Assembly (NCBI GenBank): GCA_964423865.1
Contig: CAYRGN010000007.1
Coordinates: forward strand, 1-64,000
Reading direction: 5' to 3'
DNA: 64,000 nucleotides
Origin: Leadbetterella sp964423865
GTDB lineage: Bacteria > Bacteroidota > Bacteroidia > Cytophagales > Spirosomataceae
Every line of letters begins with the position of its first letter. Within the stretch, counting starts at the first letter, position 1. Shown piece after piece: positions 43,203 through 52,866 of this stretch. Under the pieces are notes generated by a model, which saw only the letters and a program-made list of their open reading frames with translations, did not search any database and was not told the origin of the DNA. The translations under genes were made by a program, and so were the position numbers.

Positions 43203-43439
43203 ATGATGAGAAACTGGACTTTACATATTGAATCTGTTCCGAACAAGCTATATGGGAAACCTGTAGTAAAAAATACCAGAATACCGGTTGATCTTATTCT
43301 AGAAAAACTGGCATCCGAGGATTCTATCGAAGATTTGCTCGAAGCTTATCCCACACTTACCCGGGAAGATATAATTGCATGCTTACTATTTGCTGCTGAT
43401 TCTATAAAAAATGAGGTAGTCTTTTCTACCGCTTCCTGA
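43203..43439 (+). CDS. DUF433-family antitoxin
   Basis: Protein of 78 residues. The core RNWTLHIESVPNKLYGKPVVKNTRIPVDLILEKLASEDSIEDLLEAYPTLTREDIIACLLFAAD is the DUF433 signature (I-x-GKPV-x-TRIPV-x-x-ILE...YPxLTxEDI-x-A). These small HTH-like proteins usually pair with a PIN-like toxin, as here, where the toxin gene begins 4 nt downstream. They bind both the toxin and their own promoter. ATG 43203 or 43206 may be used. The pair opens the accessory island that follows bshC. Confidence 0.88.
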   Translation: MMRNWTLHIESVPNKLYGKPVVKNTRIPVDLILEKLASEDSIEDLLEAYPTLTREDIIACLLFAADSIKNEVVFSTAS

Positions 43440-43443
43440 CGCT

Positions 43444-43806
43444 ATGAAAGTAGTTGCAGATGAAAGTGTTGATTTTGGGATAATCACCGGCCTGAGAGAA
43501 ATAGGGTTCCAAATACTATCCATCCTTGAAGATCATTCGGGGATAAAAGATGAAGATGTATTACGTATTGCTGTAAAAGAAAAGGGCCTCCTGATTACCG
43601 AAGATAAAGATTTTGGGGAGATAATCTACCGTCTCAAGCAACGCCACATGGGAATTTTATTGATCCGTCTCACGGATATGCCGAGAAGAGAACGTATTGA
43701 GCTCGTTGTTGAAATAATCGTACGCCATATAAATGATTTGCGAAATAACTTTTCTGTTTTGGACCGTAGGGGTTTAAGAATAAAAACGGGGTATCAATCT
43801 TCTTAA
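43444..43806 (+). CDS. DUF5615 PIN-like toxin
   Basis: Protein of 120 residues with the Mut7-C/DUF5615 pattern: VVADESVDFGIITGLREIGFQILSILEDHSGIKDEDVLRIAVKEKGLLITEDKDFGEIIYRLKQRHMGILLIRL. Acidic residues in the expected places for a metal-dependent RNase are Asp/Glu in ADES, Asp in KDEDVL, and Asp in TEDKDFGE. The family is taken to be the toxin of DUF433/DUF5615 modules, although direct biochemistry is limited. It follows the antitoxin by 4 nt. Confidence 0.88.
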   Translation: MKVVADESVDFGIITGLREIGFQILSILEDHSGIKDEDVLRIAVKEKGLLITEDKDFGEIIYRLKQRHMGILLIRLTDMPRRERIELVVEIIVRHINDLRNNFSVLDRRGLRIKTGYQSS

Positions 43807-43815
43807 TTCTGGTAA

Positions 43816-43947
43816 ACTCTTTATGGTTATGAATTTAAATGGAGTGAAACGAAGCAACCCAAAGTTCCGGTAGCTTTTGCCAATGCCTATCCTGATGCCG
43901 GTTTTGAAGTAATAAACCGCCAGAATTATCTGGATTTTATTGTGTGA
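43816..43947 (+). pseudogene. C-terminal remnant of a DUF4143-family ATPase
   Basis: The frame reads TLYGYEFKWSETKQPKVPVAFANAYPDAGFEVINRQNYLDFIV and stop. This is the familiar last stretch of Bacteroidota DUF4143 ATPases (GYEFKW...P-x-F-x-x-AYP-x-A-F-x-V-INR-x-NYL-x-F). A stop codon directly precedes it and the rest of the gene is gone, so this is a relic. It lies 9 bp after the toxin gene. The 43948-44070 stretch that follows shows nothing I recognise. Confidence 0.75.
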
Positions 43948-44070
43948 AGGAGAATGCTGAATTTTATCTGAAAGATAACTTGCTTCTTAATTTGACCTCC
44001 TAATCTTCCCTTGAATCTCCGAAAGAGCTAAAAGAGGAATTAGTATTTTTCATTGTTTTGAGGAATTAAT

Positions 44071-44226
44071 ATTATCACGGGTCAGCTTCCTGTAACCCAT
44101 TGGTACAGTTCAATCATCGCCGAACCGGCGTGGACAAAATATCAGGCGCAAAGAATGGAATGAGCCGGAGAATCTTTGAGAAAAACATTGAAAAATCAAA
44201 CTCATTCAAATACCTTTGAAGTATAA
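44071..44226 (+). pseudogene. istB: C-terminal remnant of IS21-family istB
   Basis: The frame reads IITGQLPVTHWYSSIIAEPAWTKYQAQRME, stop, AGESLRKTLKNQTHSNTFEV. It parallels the IstB end (QLPVxxWY-x-x-I-x-EP...H-R-I-E-L-x-GESLRK). There is an internal loss of the ILDRLVH segment and a premature TGA. IstB is the ATPase helper of IS21 transposases. No istA or IS ends are left nearby, so only the tail of an old insertion remains. Confidence 0.7.
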
Positions 44227-44308
44227 GAAATCATCTTCGCTTTACTCCGGGATAAGTGACCTTCTTTGACCGGAATACGTACTTTGGCAGGAACAGTCTT
44301 TGGTTTGT

Positions 44309-47300
44309 ATGAATTTAGGTATCATAACATATTTAGCTAATGACAAATCGCATGGCTACTTGCTTACGCTTGATAAGCTTGAAGAGAAGTCGGTTTTTGA
44401 TGTTGTCCAAAAAAAAGACAAAAGTCAATCTTGTTACATAAAATTAAGCGGAGAAGATTTAACTCTGAAGAAGTATCAGATTATAAGCTACCGGGAGAAA
44501 TCAGATAAACAGGGAAGAAAATATGCAAAAATTGAATCAGCAAATTTCAAAGCAATAGCTGAAGAGGAGAATGATAAATTCAGAATAAGTATTCTTGAAT
44601 TTGAAAGAGAGATTTATATTTTAGAGTCAAAGAATAAGAATTTTGCTTCTTCCAGTTCAGGAGTTATATTGCTTCAAATAAATGTTAATATTGGAAGATA
44701 CTCGGCTGACTTTAGCTTCGAAAATATAGTTTCAACTTTTGAAGGAAAGACGAACACTGGATTTTGGTTAAGTAAATTCGTTAAGTTGGCTTCAATCTAC
44801 TCCGAAAAGTTAGCTCCTATCTTTGACAACTTACTTGTATCAATTGTTAACTTTCTTAGAGAACAGTTAAAAGACGAGTTTGATCTAAATAAATTACTCA
44901 CCAAGGCTATTTTTAATATTAAGAAAGGTTGTGCAAACAACGATTATAGTTCCCTTACTTACTTCATTAGTTGTTGGCAAAATAAATACCTTGACTTTTT
45001 TTGCTACTCTGAATTAAGTAAAATCATAAACCCCAACACTCAACTCAAAATGGAATTTTGGGTTTTGGAACTCTATTCATTCGAAGAAATATTTTCGGAC
45101 AGAAGCCAAGTAACTAATGAAATAGTTGAGTATGCAATCAATCAGTATGAAGATTGGCTACATGACTTTGTTTTAAAACTCAAATCAATTGAAGCTCCAA
45201 CAGAACAAATACAAAAAGTATTGTTCAATTCAATTCCGAAAGAACTACCCGAAGATTTTGAGAACTTGAATGAAAAGTTGGAATTTGTGAATACAAATTT
45301 CCCTGACCTTAAACTAAACTACCTTGATGAACTAAAAAAGAATAGAACAGGCAAAGAGCAAATTCTCCTTTGGGAAAACAAGTTTATTGAATTGCCTCTC
45401 ACAACAGTTTTGAAAGATGTTTTCAATGAAGTCAGTAATGAAACGAAAACAAACATTATCAATGCTGTTCCAGCATCTGATAATGTTTCATTGCTCAATT
45501 ATTCTCTTCAAGGCGGACTTAAAATCCCTGCTTACTACAAGAATATTTTCAAAGTCATTAAGGGCATCATAAATGATTCTAACATTTTTGTTTTTGACCT
45601 TGAATATGACGGACACAACATAAATGAACTTGCTTTTTCTCAAAGCGGCAAAGTTGCTAACGCAACTTCGCAGAAGGACATTGAAAAACTTTTGCCCCTA
45701 TTCAAAGAAGCATTAAGCAATCCAAATTCTTTTTTGGCTGGACACAACATTGAGAAATTTGATATTCCACTTTTAAAAGAAAAGATCGAATTGCCAAACG
45801 ATGTTGGTATAGTTGATACGCTTTTGCTTGAAACTCTTTTATCCCCTACTCTCAAAAGTTTTGCGTTAGACACAAAACATAATGCCAAAGATGATGTTGA
45901 ACATGCTTTGAACTTGCTGACTAATCAAGTTGTGCGACTGATTCATATTTCAGAAAGTCAATTAAAGAAGTTTGAAAATTTTGCTGACGCAAATTTTCTC
46001 AAACTTGTTTATCAGTTAAGAGAAAATATTTCGGAGACCACAAGCGAACTTTATTCTCACTTTAAAACAGAACGAAATAAATATTTCATCAACAAAGAAA
46101 CAGGAAGCAAGAAAAGTAAAGAGTTTGAAAATTATCTGACTGCAAACACAACTAAACCAACTTTTATAATTGCTCCGAAAGAGTTTTATCCTTTGCTTTC
46201 TGAACTCCCGAATATTCAATTCAGTGGAGACGGAAGCGATTATTCAAAAGTAATTTCAAAGGAGAAAGTTGCGAGTTTGCCTAACAGCAGTTTGGAAAAG
46301 TATCTTTTGGAATCTTTCATTGAAAAATGTGAAACGGAAAACAAAGCTCCCATTTATGTAAATCTCCCAAGTAGAATCAAAATTCTAATCAGTGAGAATG
46401 CAACAACTGATTTTATCACAGAAGAAACAACGCTATCAACAAAATCCAAAAATCATTTTTGTGTTTCTCCTGATAAGTTAGTTGAGATAATTCCGCAGCT
46501 AAAGGAATCAAACCGTTCAGTCATTTTGTTGGAAAGTGATTTAATTTCTGTTACTGAAAGGGTATTGCTTAAAACTTTGGACTATGCAATTTTTCAACAG
46601 CGATTCAACAACGATTCATTTTGGATTTACTTCACAGGTGGGCAAAGCCGAGTGGAAATAACAAGAGAAGATCTGAAAAAATTACAAGTGGAAAATGTTG
46701 CGGAACATTTTGAATTCTTTTGGGTTGAAAAAACTTCGCTAGATACTTTTCAGGTGTGGGGAAACTTTGATTTCAAAATATATTTGAAAAGCAAGTTAGC
46801 CGAAAGCAAGATTCTTGAATTCCATTTCAATAGAGAGGAATTGGAAAAGGAAAATTGTAAGTATGTAATTCCTAAAAGCAATTCAGGAAGACTTTCAATC
46901 ACCCGTTACAATCCTGAAACAAGATACCGAGACCGCTACTGGACTTTTCAAACAAACCTTATTCAGGATATTATTTTCAAAAGCAGTAAGCCGACTGTTT
47001 TAATAATTAATCAACACAAGGAGAAGCAAAAACTTTACGACTACTTTACTTCACAAAAATATTTTGTCCCTGATTTCAATTCTGCTCTAATCAGGCAAGT
47101 GAATCTTTTGATTAGCCATCCTTCAAGTAGAAAAGTTCTTATCATAACGAAGGAGCAAATTCCAGAAATATTTCTGTCAGAAGATTTAAATGGCTTCAAC
47201 TTTATTATTGATAGTTTTGAGTTGGAAGAAAAATGGTTCATCTCAAAAGGAACAGGTTTCTTAGCACAAGCAGAGAAAACAGAAAGTGGATTGAAATTCA

Positions 47301-50300
47301 AGAATAATAATTCTCAAAATACAGCAAGGAAAGATGATGATGAAGAAGACGATGAGAATGAAAACTCAAATCCGATTTCATCCGGTCAGGATGTTTTCGT
47401 TTTACTAAAAATTCAAAAACCAATCATTGACTATTACCGTTGGCTATTTCATGCGGCTGATAAGAATTCAACCGTTTGGCTTACCGATAGCCGCTTGGGA
47501 GATTTTGCAGGGCTTGAAGAAGAATGGAAAGCCACAAAGAAATTTATTAATATTTGGGAAAGCAACGAAGATTATCAAGCTGCTTACGAAACTGTCAGAA
47601 TCTATTTTCATTCACCGGTCCCGTCTGAAGAAATTAATCTAAATACAGTTGATGAACTTATTTCAGCAAAAAAAGCATTAGCGCAATTATTCCTTTTTGA
47701 TGAAAAAGAAAATAAGACTAATCCATGGTATGACTATCAAAACGATTACTTAGATAAGATACTCCCAGCAAAAGAAGACATTTTAATTACACTCCCAACC
47801 GGTGGAGGAAAATCACTTTTATTTCAAGCACCTGCTTTGTATCGTGGCAGCATTTCAGGAAGATTAACAATAGTTGTTACTCCATTGAAGGCGCTGATGG
47901 AAGACCAAATTGATACTTTAAAAACTAAGCATAAATTTTATGGAAGTGTTGAGTGCATTAATCATGATAGAAAAGACATACAACATATCTACAGAAGAAT
48001 TGTTGGCGGGGAAATCTTGTTACTTTACATTACCCCGGAACGATACAGGTCAAAGGCATTCAGAAAGGTTTTAGATATGCGTTTGGAAAATGATGGAGGG
48101 CTTGAATATGTTGTTTATGATGAAGCACATTGTGTTTCGCAATGGGGATTAGATTTCAGACCTGATTATTTGAACAGTGCGAATGTAAACAAGGGTCTCA
48201 AACTAAAGTGTGAATACAAATTTCCTCTGCTTTTATTTTCTGCAACTGTATCAAAACAAATATCCAATGATTTTGAAGACAAATTCGGGAATGCGATAAA
48301 TACAATTAATAATCAGGAGATTGCTTACAATCCTGTTAGAGAACATATCGGACTGAATTTTGAAATGAGCGATGACAAGGAAATGAAATTAACTCAAATT
48401 GCACAGGCACTTTTAAGTGAAAGTTTCAATCCAGAAAAAAGTCGTTGTCTTGTTTTTGTCCGCAGAAGAAAAGATGCAGAAGAAAATGTTCAATTATTGG
48501 AAGGTAAGTTGAATGAGATTTCCGAAAGTGAAAAATTTACAGACAGAGTTGCATACTTCCATGCAGGCATGAATGCAGAAGAAAGAGAAGAAGTTTACAA
48601 TAAGTATAAATCAGGAGAAATATTCATACTACTTGCTACTAAGGCATTTGGAATGGGAATGGATATTCCGAACATTCACTATGTTTATCATTATGGTCCT
48701 TCCGGAACTTTAGAAGATTATTTGCAGGAAGTAGGCAGAGCAGGAAGAAATGCAAGACAGTTGAACGATGCAGGATTTTCAAACGACAATCCAATTCAAA
48801 CAAAGTGCTTTTTCGAAAAAGATGATTTTGGAAGAATCAAAACGCTTTTACAGAACGGAAGAATTACATGGACAAACTTAGTTGCAGTTTACAATGCAAT
48901 CAAAGCGTATTACTCAAAGTTTAGACATTTTGAAACGCAAAGCAACAAGCCAATTGTTTTGCCCTTTAATATTCTAAGTCAGACATCGGAGTTTGACAAC
49001 ATTCACGACAAAGACCAAATGTTACGGTTGAGTTTGTATTGGCTTGAAAAATTAGAGAGAATCAAACTTGGTTTTTATGCACCCGGACAATTAGAGTTTA
49101 GTGGTTACGAAAAACCAGCAGACAGTAAAATTGAAAGCGAAGAACAACGAAAACTAATTGCAGAAGTTGAGAAAACTTGGAATGAAAAAGAGGAAGGAAC
49201 AGAAGCAATTTCAATTGAACTAAATATACTGCTGACAGCAACAGAACTTTCAAATACCTCTGACTTACTGAAATTGATTTTTAAGTGTCAGAAGAAAAAA
49301 ATATTTCGCTACGAGAACGAACTGATAATTTATCCTACAAAAAAGAAGATGGATGAATTAAGGCATTTCAATGATGGATATAGAGAACCGAAGTACCCAA
49401 CACTTGAAGCGGTTCATGACCTATCGATTAATCTGATGGGAATGATAAAAGAGAGACAACAAAAACAATTTGAAGAAAGTGTTTTAAAAGACCAAAAAAG
49501 AATAATTGCTGGGGAATATTTTGATGACAACTCTTTGCCATGGTATGTTGAAAGGGATGGTGCTGGTATGCTTACTGAAAAATCAAACAAAAAAATTCAA
49601 AAGGAGCAAAAGGAATTTGAAAATAAAAAAGCAAAGTTTGCTTTTACACTTGCTGACTTTATTCCTAAGGTTAGACACCAAACTTTGATAACTCATAAGA
49701 TTGGACAGAAGCCAAAAATTGTTCAGGTAATTTATAACGGTTGCAAAGAGAAAGAAGATTGGAAAAAGTTCTTAAAGGAATTCAAGAAAGATTTGATTTC
49801 TCTTTTGAAATATGTAAGCAAGACATTTATAAGCAAAGGAACTAAGCGGTACAATGTTTCAGAACTTGCTTTGCAATTAGGTTTAGAGGAGAAAGAAACT
49901 GAATACATTGAAAATCTTTTGGCTTACGCAAATTGGTTAGGTTACTTGCATTACGAAGGAACATTTCTACCTATGGGTGTTGAATTGTATTTGCAATCTC
50001 AAAAGGAAATCCGACAGGAGGAAAGCAATTCAACCGACAAACAAATTCATGAGGAGTTTCAGACAACTCAAAAATTAAGAGAACTGAGATTGATTGCTCT
50101 TAAATGTCTGTCAAACATTGAGAGCAAAGAGGATAAAGATAAATACATAACTGATTATTTTGCTTGTGTTGATTCGGGGCAAATTATTTCGCTTTTAATT
50201 GAACATCTTGGCGAAGAACATGAAGATCTTAAAGGATTTAGGGATGAAGCATTAAAACAAGCAGTATATGGAGAAGAAGCAGAAAATGGTGAGAGGAAAG

Positions 50301-52234
50301 GAGGGCTAAGTGATGAACAACTCAAAGTTTACGAAGCCGATATAGATTCTAATGTTCAGGTAATAGCGGGACCCGGAAGTGGAAAGACACATACTCTAAC
50401 ACTTCGTGTTGCAAGATTGATTCATCAGGAAAATATTAGACCTGAAAATATTTTGGTGCTGGCTTACAACCGTGCGGTTGTCGTTGAACTGAAAGAGAGA
50501 TTGACAAAACTTTTTAGTTCGTTGGGTTACTCAAATATCATTCAACGATTGAAAGTATTCACCTTTCATGGCTTTTGCAAATTCACTTTGAGAGATACAA
50601 TTCACAACTTGGAGTTTGCAGATTGGATTCCAAAATTTATTGAGACAGCCAGAAATCAGCCAGGAATTATCAGCAACCAACTTGGTGTTATTAAATATGT
50701 TTTCGTTGATGAGTTTCAAGACATCACTAATGAAAGGTTAGAGTTATTGAAACTTATTGCCAATCCTCAAAACACATTCACAACTGTAATTGGCGACCCG
50801 AACCAAAGTATTTACGGCTATGAAAGAGTGAACGAAAACGGAAGCCGTAGTCCGAGAGATAACTACGATAAGTTTGAATCAATTTACAATCCAGTTGTGC
50901 TTCGCATTGGCGATAACTTTAGGTCTTATCCGCAAATTCTTACTGCTGCTGAAAGATTACTTTCTTACAATCAAGACACATTTGATTTTGTCCCATTAAG
51001 ACCAACTACAAATGCAACACACACATACAGAGAAATAGTTTCTTGTGATGGAATTAATGATGATTGGCTTGACAAGTTGGGAGAACTAATTGCAGAAATA
51101 AATCCTGCAACTGGAAATAAATATCGGCAGGTTGCAATAATGTTTAGGAGGAATGTAGAAATATATCGTGCCTACAATTTAGTTGAGAAGAAAAAGCAAG
51201 AACTGAATTGGAATATCAGAATGAGAATACAAGGTGAAGGTGAGGACTTCACAAGAACAAGAGAAATTGCATGGGTGCTTGACAATTTTTACAAATCAAA
51301 ATCAGAGCAAAGAATCACCGCTGACTTTATTGAGCAATACAGAACTTATCAAGCGAGTTTAAGAACAAGATTTCCTAATTGGGATTTCTACTACTTGATT
51401 TTTTTTGAATGCCTATTACATGAGTTTTCTAAGCACAAAGAAGATGATTCTACATACAAAGACCTTTTAGAATTTGTTCAGGAACTTGCACAGAAAGACG
51501 ATGGACAGTTGAGCAAGATTTATTACAATCATTTAAGAGCAGTAATTGGAGAAGACCACAAAACAGCAATTATTTTGACAACAATGCACAAAGTGAAAGG
51601 ACTTGAATTTGATGCGGTGATAATTCCAGCATCATTTACAAATCTTCCGCTTAGAGATTCAGAACTTGAAAATCTTCATGAAGAAGAATATCGTGAATTG
51701 GTGGAAGAAGAAAGAAGGTTGATGTATGTGGCATACACCAGAGCCAAGTATCGTTTAGTTGCTTATTTTGGGGAAAGGGAAAAGGCAATGCGGGATGGAA
51801 CCAATCATTCATTTCCAGAGGAAGAAATAAATGCTTTGGGAATTTCCGTTCCGTCAGGCATTGACAAATATTTTATTGGATGGGGAGCAACTGATAGTGG
51901 TAATGCTATTTTCAATACTATTGAACAGACATTAAAATTCGGTAGCACAATCTCTTTGAGAAAGTCAACCAATAATTGGTTTCTGAATTTGAATGGTTCA
52001 CAAATCGGCTGTCTTTCAAAAAAGGTTTCAAATTATTTATCTACCAAGACAAACGGACACACTACTATTGACGGGTTTAGAGTTTCCAATATTTACAAAT
52101 GGACTTTAGAAGATACCCAAAAGTTTGACTTGAAAAACAACACTAATTTTGAAAACAGCTGGTCAGACATAGCAAAGCAAAGAGGATATATTTATTTAAT
52201 TGAATTTTCAGGATATGGGTACACAACAGTTTGA
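44309..52234 (+). CDS. Giant DEDDh exonuclease - RecQ helicase - UvrD helicase fusion protein
   Basis: One uninterrupted frame of 2641 residues. Residues 1-75 look like an OB/cold-shock-type start (LGIITYLANDKSHGYLL). About 425-545 is a DEDDh 3'-5' exonuclease: Asp430/Glu432 in FDLEYDG, Asp485 in GHNIEKFD, and His524/Asp529 in HNAKDDVEHA. About 1135-1520 is a RecQ-type SF2 helicase: LPTGGGKS (Lys1168), DEAHCVSQWGLDFRPDY (1271 on), and YLQEVGRAGRNA. About 2000-2490 is a UvrD/Rep-type SF1 helicase: AGPGSGKT (Lys2026), VDEFQD (2134 on), GDPNQSIYGYE, TTMHKVKGLEFDAVIIP, and YVAYTRAK. A winged-helix-like segment at about 1835-1885 lies between the helicases. All key residues are present. ATG 44309 is preferred over a TTG 9 nt upstream. 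The gene is AT-rich unlike its core neighbours and sits beside a toxin-antitoxin pair and IS debris, which fits horizontal gain. A genome-defence role is inference; DNA repair is the alternative. Confidence 0.9.
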   Translation: MNLGIITYLANDKSHGYLLTLDKLEEKSVFDVVQKKDKSQSCYIKLSGEDLTLKKYQIISYREKSDKQGRKYAKIESANFKAIAEEENDKFRISILEFEREIYILESKNKNFASSSSGVILLQINVNIGRYSADFSFENIVSTFEGKTNTGFWLSKFVKLASIYSEKLAPIFDNLLVSIVNFLREQLKDEFDLNKLLTKAIFNIKKGCANNDYSSLTYFISCWQNKYLDFFCYSELSKIINPNTQLKMEFWVLELYSFEEIFSDRSQVTNEIVEYAINQYEDWLHDFVLKLKSIEAPTEQIQKVLFNSIPKELPEDFENLNEKLEFVNTNFPDLKLNYLDELKKNRTGKEQILLWENKFIELPLTTVLKDVFNEVSNETKTNIINAVPASDNVSLLNYSLQGGLKIPAYYKNIFKVIKGIINDSNIFVFDLEYDGHNINELAFSQSGKVANATSQKDIEKLLPLFKEALSNPNSFLAGHNIEKFDIPLLKEKIELPNDVGIVDTLLLETLLSPTLKSFALDTKHNAKDDVEHALNLLTNQVVRLIHISESQLKKFENFADANFLKLVYQLRENISETTSELYSHFKTERNKYFINKETGSKKSKEFENYLTANTTKPTFIIAPKEFYPLLSELPNIQFSGDGSDYSKVISKEKVASLPNSSLEKYLLESFIEKCETENKAPIYVNLPSRIKILISENATTDFITEETTLSTKSKNHFCVSPDKLVEIIPQLKESNRSVILLESDLISVTERVLLKTLDYAIFQQRFNNDSFWIYFTGGQSRVEITREDLKKLQVENVAEHFEFFWVEKTSLDTFQVWGNFDFKIYLKSKLAESKILEFHFNREELEKENCKYVIPKSNSGRLSITRYNPETRYRDRYWTFQTNLIQDIIFKSSKPTVLIINQHKEKQKLYDYFTSQKYFVPDFNSALIRQVNLLISHPSSRKVLIITKEQIPEIFLSEDLNGFNFIIDSFELEEKWFISKGTGFLAQAEKTESGLKFKNNNSQNTARKDDDEEDDENENSNPISSGQDVFVLLKIQKPIIDYYRWLFHAADKNSTVWLTDSRLGDFAGLEEEWKATKKFINIWESNEDYQAAYETVRIYFHSPVPSEEINLNTVDELISAKKALAQLFLFDEKENKTNPWYDYQNDYLDKILPAKEDILITLPTGGGKSLLFQAPALYRGSISGRLTIVVTPLKALMEDQIDTLKTKHKFYGSVECINHDRKDIQHIYRRIVGGEILLLYITPERYRSKAFRKVLDMRLENDGGLEYVVYDEAHCVSQWGLDFRPDYLNSANVNKGLKLKCEYKFPLLLFSATVSKQISNDFEDKFGNAINTINNQEIAYNPVREHIGLNFEMSDDKEMKLTQIAQALLSESFNPEKSRCLVFVRRRKDAEENVQLLEGKLNEISESEKFTDRVAYFHAGMNAEEREEVYNKYKSGEIFILLATKAFGMGMDIPNIHYVYHYGPSGTLEDYLQEVGRAGRNARQLNDAGFSNDNPIQTKCFFEKDDFGRIKTLLQNGRITWTNLVAVYNAIKAYYSKFRHFETQSNKPIVLPFNILSQTSEFDNIHDKDQMLRLSLYWLEKLERIKLGFYAPGQLEFSGYEKPADSKIESEEQRKLIAEVEKTWNEKEEGTEAISIELNILLTATELSNTSDLLKLIFKCQKKKIFRYENELIIYPTKKKMDELRHFNDGYREPKYPTLEAVHDLSINLMGMIKERQQKQFEESVLKDQKRIIAGEYFDDNSLPWYVERDGAGMLTEKSNKKIQKEQKEFENKKAKFAFTLADFIPKVRHQTLITHKIGQKPKIVQVIYNGCKEKEDWKKFLKEFKKDLISLLKYVSKTFISKGTKRYNVSELALQLGLEEKETEYIENLLAYANWLGYLHYEGTFLPMGVELYLQSQKEIRQEESNSTDKQIHEEFQTTQKLRELRLIALKCLSNIESKEDKDKYITDYFACVDSGQIISLLIEHLGEEHEDLKGFRDEALKQAVYGEEAENGERKGGLSDEQLKVYEADIDSNVQVIAGPGSGKTHTLTLRVARLIHQENIRPENILVLAYNRAVVVELKERLTKLFSSLGYSNIIQRLKVFTFHGFCKFTLRDTIHNLEFADWIPKFIETARNQPGIISNQLGVIKYVFVDEFQDITNERLELLKLIANPQNTFTTVIGDPNQSIYGYERVNENGSRSPRDNYDKFESIYNPVVLRIGDNFRSYPQILTAAERLLSYNQDTFDFVPLRPTTNATHTYREIVSCDGINDDWLDKLGELIAEINPATGNKYRQVAIMFRRNVEIYRAYNLVEKKKQELNWNIRMRIQGEGEDFTRTREIAWVLDNFYKSKSEQRITADFIEQYRTYQASLRTRFPNWDFYYLIFFECLLHEFSKHKEDDSTYKDLLEFVQELAQKDDGQLSKIYYNHLRAVIGEDHKTAIILTTMHKVKGLEFDAVIIPASFTNLPLRDSELENLHEEEYRELVEEERRLMYVAYTRAKYRLVAYFGEREKAMRDGTNHSFPEEEINALGISVPSGIDKYFIGWGATDSGNAIFNTIEQTLKFGSTISLRKSTNNWFLNLNGSQIGCLSKKVSNYLSTKTNGHTTIDGFRVSNIYKWTLEDTQKFDLKNNTNFENSWSDIAKQRGYIYLIEFSGYGYTTV

Positions 52235-52359
52235 AGTTCTCCCGATTTTCTAGGCATATGGAATAGGCAATAGCTTAGAATGATTTCTCACAACAACTTT
52301 TTCCTCATCCATAACACAATATCCCATAAATTCCCTTAATTTGCCCGAAACTTGGCAGT

Positions 52360-52866
52360 ATGAACAGACGACAGGCAATAAGTCTCGGTGCAGCCGCAGC
52401 GGTGGCCATTCCGGCGGGACTGGTTTGGTGGAATAAATCGAAGATCGGAGCCTCAACCTTATTTAATGAAAATAGGCAGGCCATTTTATCGGCCGCAGTA
52501 GAAGCGATTGTCCCGGAGACCGGTATCCCAGGGGCGAAGTCGCTCGGCGTAGACCATTTTGTGGCAAAAGTAGTACAGGACTGCCTCGCCCCCGACCAGC
52601 AGACGCTCTTCAGCAATAGCCTGGTGGAGCTGGATAAAGCCGCCAAAAAGCAATTTTCCAAAGTTTTTAAACTGCTTTCTGTCCCCGAACGCATCGACGT
52701 GCTGAAATCTTACCCGGAAGAAGACGGGTTTGTGGGGATGTTGAAAGGGCTGACCGTTCGCGGTTACAATACCTCCGAATACGTGATGACCCACGTGCAG
52801 AAATACGAATTTATCCCGGGCCGTTACCTCGGCTGCGTGCATCTTAACACGGAAAATAATGCCTAA
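52360..52866 (+). CDS. Gluconate 2-dehydrogenase subunit 3-family protein
   Basis: Protein of 168 residues. A Tat-like N-terminus (MNRRQAISLGAAAAVAIPAGLVWW) precedes the family core (ILSAAVEAIVPETGIPGAKSLGVDHFVAKVVQDCLAPDQQTLFSNSLVELDKAAKKQFSKVF), the Gluconate_2-dh3 signature. Such subunits chaperone or export the partner GMC flavoprotein, whose gene overlaps this one by 8 nt. The RR motif suggests that the pair crosses the membrane folded, since the large subunit has no signal of its own. Confidence 0.9.
   Translation: MNRRQAISLGAAAAVAIPAGLVWWNKSKIGASTLFNENRQAILSAAVEAIVPETGIPGAKSLGVDHFVAKVVQDCLAPDQQTLFSNSLVELDKAAKKQFSKVFKLLSVPERIDVLKSYPEEDGFVGMLKGLTVRGYNTSEYVMTHVQKYEFIPGRYLGCVHLNTENNA

Noticed and set aside
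44309..52234. Two or three separate genes or a frameshifted pair of helicases
   Set aside because: The frame is open without interruption for 2641 codons, and composition and codon style are even across the whole length, so a single gene is the simplest reading.
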